From Streptomyces sp. SM11 (GTDB lineage Bacteria > Actinomycetota > Actinomycetes > Streptomycetales > Streptomycetaceae), in the NCBI RefSeq assembly GCF_002910905.1, contig NZ_NEUE01000215.1, positions 1-33,111 of the forward strand: DNA of 33,111 nt. The letters run 5' to 3'. Below, one piece after another: positions 31,381 through 33,111 of the stretch; within the stretch, counting starts at the first letter, position 1, and each line of letters begins with the position of its first letter. The notes below the pieces were generated by a model. That model saw only the letters and a program-made list of their open reading frames with translations, ran no database searches and was not told the origin of the DNA. The position numbers were made by a program, and so were the translations under genes.

Positions 31381-32661
31381 ATGACAGCCCTTGGACGGAG
31401 GGTCAGGTTGACGGATTCCTGGGTGGCCCTGGCGGCGGACACCGATCCCGGCGAACGGCGCGGCGCGCTGCGCCGCGCCCACGAGGTGTTCACCTCGGCG
31501 GGACGGCTGGAGCGGCCGGTCCGCGCGGTGGTCGGCGCGTCCTGGCGCCGCTCGGCACGGGCGCGGGTCAGCCCGGACGACGCGCCCGTGGTGGAGTGGG
31601 GACCGGACGAACTGGGCCCCTACCGGGCGGCGCATCCCCTGGCCCGTGCGATGCCCGTGATCCGCGAGCTGATGGGCGCGTACGCGACGGACGGGGAACA
31701 TCTGCTGGCCGTCTGCGACGCCCATGGCCGCCTCCTGTGGGTCGAGGGCCATAGGGCGGCGCGGCGGCGGGCCGGCCTGATGAACTTCGTGGAGGGCGCC
31801 CGCTGGGCCGAGTCCGTGGCGGGAACGAACGCGCCGGGGACGGCTATCGCGGTGGACCGCCCGGTACAGGTCTTCGCGGCCGAGCACTTCCTGCGGCCGG
31901 TCCAGCAATGGACCTGCGCGGCGGCACCGCTGCACGACCCGCACACCGGCCGGGTGCTGGGAGCCGTGGACATCACGGGCGGCGACCGTCTCGCCCATCC
32001 GCACAGTCTGGCGTTCGTCCAGGCGGTGGCCCGGGCCGCCGAGTCCCAGCTCGCGCTGCTGGCCCCGCCGTCGGAGGTCGAGGCGGTGCGGCTGGGCGCA
32101 CTGGGCAGGGACGAGGCGCTGCTGGTGGCGCGAGGACGGCGGCTGCGGCTCAGCCGGCGGCACAGCGAGATCCTGGTCGCCATGGCCCGCCGGCCAGAGG
32201 GGCTGAGCGGTGAGGAGCTGCTGGTCGAACTGTACGAGGACGAGTCGGTGACCCCGGTGACGCTGCGGGCCGAGCTCTCCCGGCTCCGGCGGCTGCTGGG
32301 GCCCGACCTGCTGGGCTCGCGCCCGTACCGGCTGGCCGTCCCGGTGGACGCCGACTTCGACACGGTGACGCGCCGGCTGGCCTCTGGCGCGGTGGCGGCG
32401 GCGCTGGCCGCGTACCCGGGCCCGCTGCTGCCGGGTTCCCGGGCCCCGGCCGTCGTACGGCTGCGGCGGCGGATCACGGACCAGCTGCGGGCCGCGCTGA
32501 TCGCCCGGAGTGATCCGGGGCTGCTCGCCGACTGGGCGTACAGCCCGTGGGGCGAGGAGGACCTGCCGGTGTGGCGCGCGCTGGCCGGGGCGGTTCCGGC
32601 GGACCAGCGGGCGGCGTCGCTGGCCCGGGTCCGGGACCTCGACGCCGAGCAGCGCGGCTAG
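31381..32661 (+). CDS. GAF-domain transcriptional regulator with winged-helix C-terminus
   Basis: The 426-aa protein has an AcoR-like N-terminal half (about 25-215: ERPVRAVVGASWRRSARARV, HLLAVCDAHGRLLWVEGHRAARRRAGLMNFVEGARWAESVAGTNAPGTAI, VQQWTCAAAPLHDPHTGRVLGAVDITGG), a GAF-type small-ligand sensor. From about 260 a winged-helix DNA-binding part follows (LSRRHSEILVAMARRPEGLSGEELL, VTPVTLRAELSRLRRLLGPDLL). It lacks the AAA+ domain of sigma-54 activators, as usual in Streptomyces. Homologues often sit beside aldehyde or acetaldehyde dehydrogenase genes; here the next DNA is an IS701-like element, so its target is not in view. ATG 31381 has GGGAG upstream. The stop TAG lies in a CTAG insertion site. 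Confidence 0.9.
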   Translation: MTALGRRVRLTDSWVALAADTDPGERRGALRRAHEVFTSAGRLERPVRAVVGASWRRSARARVSPDDAPVVEWGPDELGPYRAAHPLARAMPVIRELMGAYATDGEHLLAVCDAHGRLLWVEGHRAARRRAGLMNFVEGARWAESVAGTNAPGTAIAVDRPVQVFAAEHFLRPVQQWTCAAAPLHDPHTGRVLGAVDITGGDRLAHPHSLAFVQAVARAAESQLALLAPPSEVEAVRLGALGRDEALLVARGRRLRLSRRHSEILVAMARRPEGLSGEELLVELYEDESVTPVTLRAELSRLRRLLGPDLLGSRPYRLAVPVDADFDTVTRRLASGAVAAALAAYPGPLLPGSRAPAVVRLRRRITDQLRAALIARSDPGLLADWAYSPWGEEDLPVWRALAGAVPADQRAASLARVRDLDAEQRG

Positions 32662-33111
32662 TACTGCAACCGTGCTTGCAGTGACGGTGTGACGGCGTGG
32701 TCGTTGTACCTGTCATGGGTGGGGACCTCGAGATCAATGACGTGCGGCGGTGGGCGGTTGGGCTGAAGGAGGTGCACGAGCGGTTCGTGCACCGCTTTCA
32801 GCGTTCGGAGCCCCGCGAGTCGGCGCTGGCCTACATGCACGGGTTGGTGTCGTCGCTGGAGCGGAAGAACGCGTGGACGGTCGCTGAGCGCGCGGGGCAT
32901 GACCGGCCGGACCGTTTGCAGCGGCTGCTCAATACGTGCGACTGGGATGCCGACGAAGTCCGCAACGATGTGCGGGAGTTCGTGATGGAACATCTCGGTG
33001 ACAGGAAGGCGATCCTGGTCGTGGACGACACCGGGTTCTTGAAGAAGGGGGTCCGCTCGGCCGGTGTCCAGCGCCAGTACACCGGCACGGCGGGGGCCCG
33101 TATTTCAATAA
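32662..33111 (+). mobile_element. IS701-like insertion sequence, left part
   Basis: The element starts directly after CTAG (32658-32661), a 4-base target that fits the IS701 family. Its first bases hold a short hairpin CTGCAA-CCGTGC-TTGCAG (32664-32681). The transposase reads on to the window edge. The right end and the second target copy are outside, so the boundary is inferred from the left side alone. Confidence 0.75.
32715..33111 (+). CDS. IS701-family transposase, N-terminal part
   Basis: The product starts at ATG 32715 (MGGDLEINDVRRWAVGLK) and shows the DDE transposase opening: FVHRFQRSEPRESALAYMHGL, ERKNAWTVAERAGHDRPDRLQRLL and AILVVDDTGFLKKGVRSAGVQRQY, which holds the first catalytic Asp region (VVDDTGF). 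The reading frame runs to the window edge with no stop seen. The last codons (GTAGARISI) differ from the usual GTAGRI..N pattern, so a small insertion or frameshift, or a second element, may begin at about 33091. The protein cuts and pastes its own element; activity cannot be judged from this part. Confidence 0.85.
   Translation, partial: MGGDLEINDVRRWAVGLKEVHERFVHRFQRSEPRESALAYMHGLVSSLERKNAWTVAERAGHDRPDRLQRLLNTCDWDADEVRNDVREFVMEHLGDRKAILVVDDTGFLKKGVRSAGVQRQYTGTAGARISI

Noticed and set aside
1..33111. Search for tRNA, rRNA and biosynthetic gene clusters
   Set aside because: No cloverleaf or rRNA-like stretch was seen, and no run of polyketide, NRPS or terpene genes; the isolated methyltransferase, MpaB-type and desaturase genes do not make a cluster.

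Overview
The window is a very GC-rich actinobacterial chromosome segment, almost certainly from Streptomyces. Third codon positions are nearly all G or C. GTG starts and 4-base stop/start overlaps are common. The gene set is typical of the genus: a SpoIIE phosphatase with PAS, GAF and ATPase domains, conservon-type roadblock and GTPase proteins, a DUF6397 protein, an LAETG sortase substrate, TerD, and an ECF sigma factor with Asp23/Gls24 proteins. I see no rRNA, tRNA, CRISPR array or prophage. The only mobile DNA is the left end of an IS701-like element at the right edge.

Layout. 1-1284: the end of a secreted CAP-domain protein, a VOC protein and a small C-tail membrane protein. 1326-3056: a stand-alone cytochrome c oxidase subunit I gene. 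3385-4044: an F420-reductase-like NADP-binding protein. 4135-5752 (minus strand): a coupled operon of ECF sigma factor, large Asp23-type protein with a degenerate anti-sigma zinc motif and a TTA codon, and small Asp23/Gls24 protein. A coding-like remnant lies next to it on the plus strand. 6114-8562: SRPBCC protein, pentapeptide-repeat protein and two unknown proteins. 8638-9741: 3-hydroxyisobutyryl-CoA hydrolase. 9958-12090: PAS-GAF-PP2C-ATPase protein with a second TTA codon. 12298-12918: sortase substrate. 13111-13628: broken histidine phosphatase gene. 13811-17121: GNAT, DUF6397, roadblock and conservon-like GTPase genes on the minus strand, with a PPOX gene inserted on the plus strand.

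17437-20587: an ArsR regulator overlapping an MgtA-like P-type ATPase. 20678-21631: a TatA-like peptide (54 aa) and TerD, with a repeated TTGCGCAAT motif between and before them. 21691-25740: methyltransferase, MpaB/DUF2236 protein, an unknown protein, a 60-aa membrane protein and a fatty-acid desaturase. 25905-30438: a possible 21-aa leader peptide, an SNF2 helicase and a SWIM zinc-finger protein that overlap by 4 bases. 30696-32661: a secreted amidase and a GAF/winged-helix regulator. 32662-33111: IS701-like element.

Two stress or differentiation regulators carry the rare TTA codon, which links them to bldA tRNA control. Convergent gene pairs are separated by strong GC-rich hairpins. The points most worth a second look are the sigma/Asp23 operon with its altered zinc motif, the split conservon, the helicase-SWIM operon with its leader peptide, and the palindromes before the TatA-like gene. 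None of these amounts to a proven new system.
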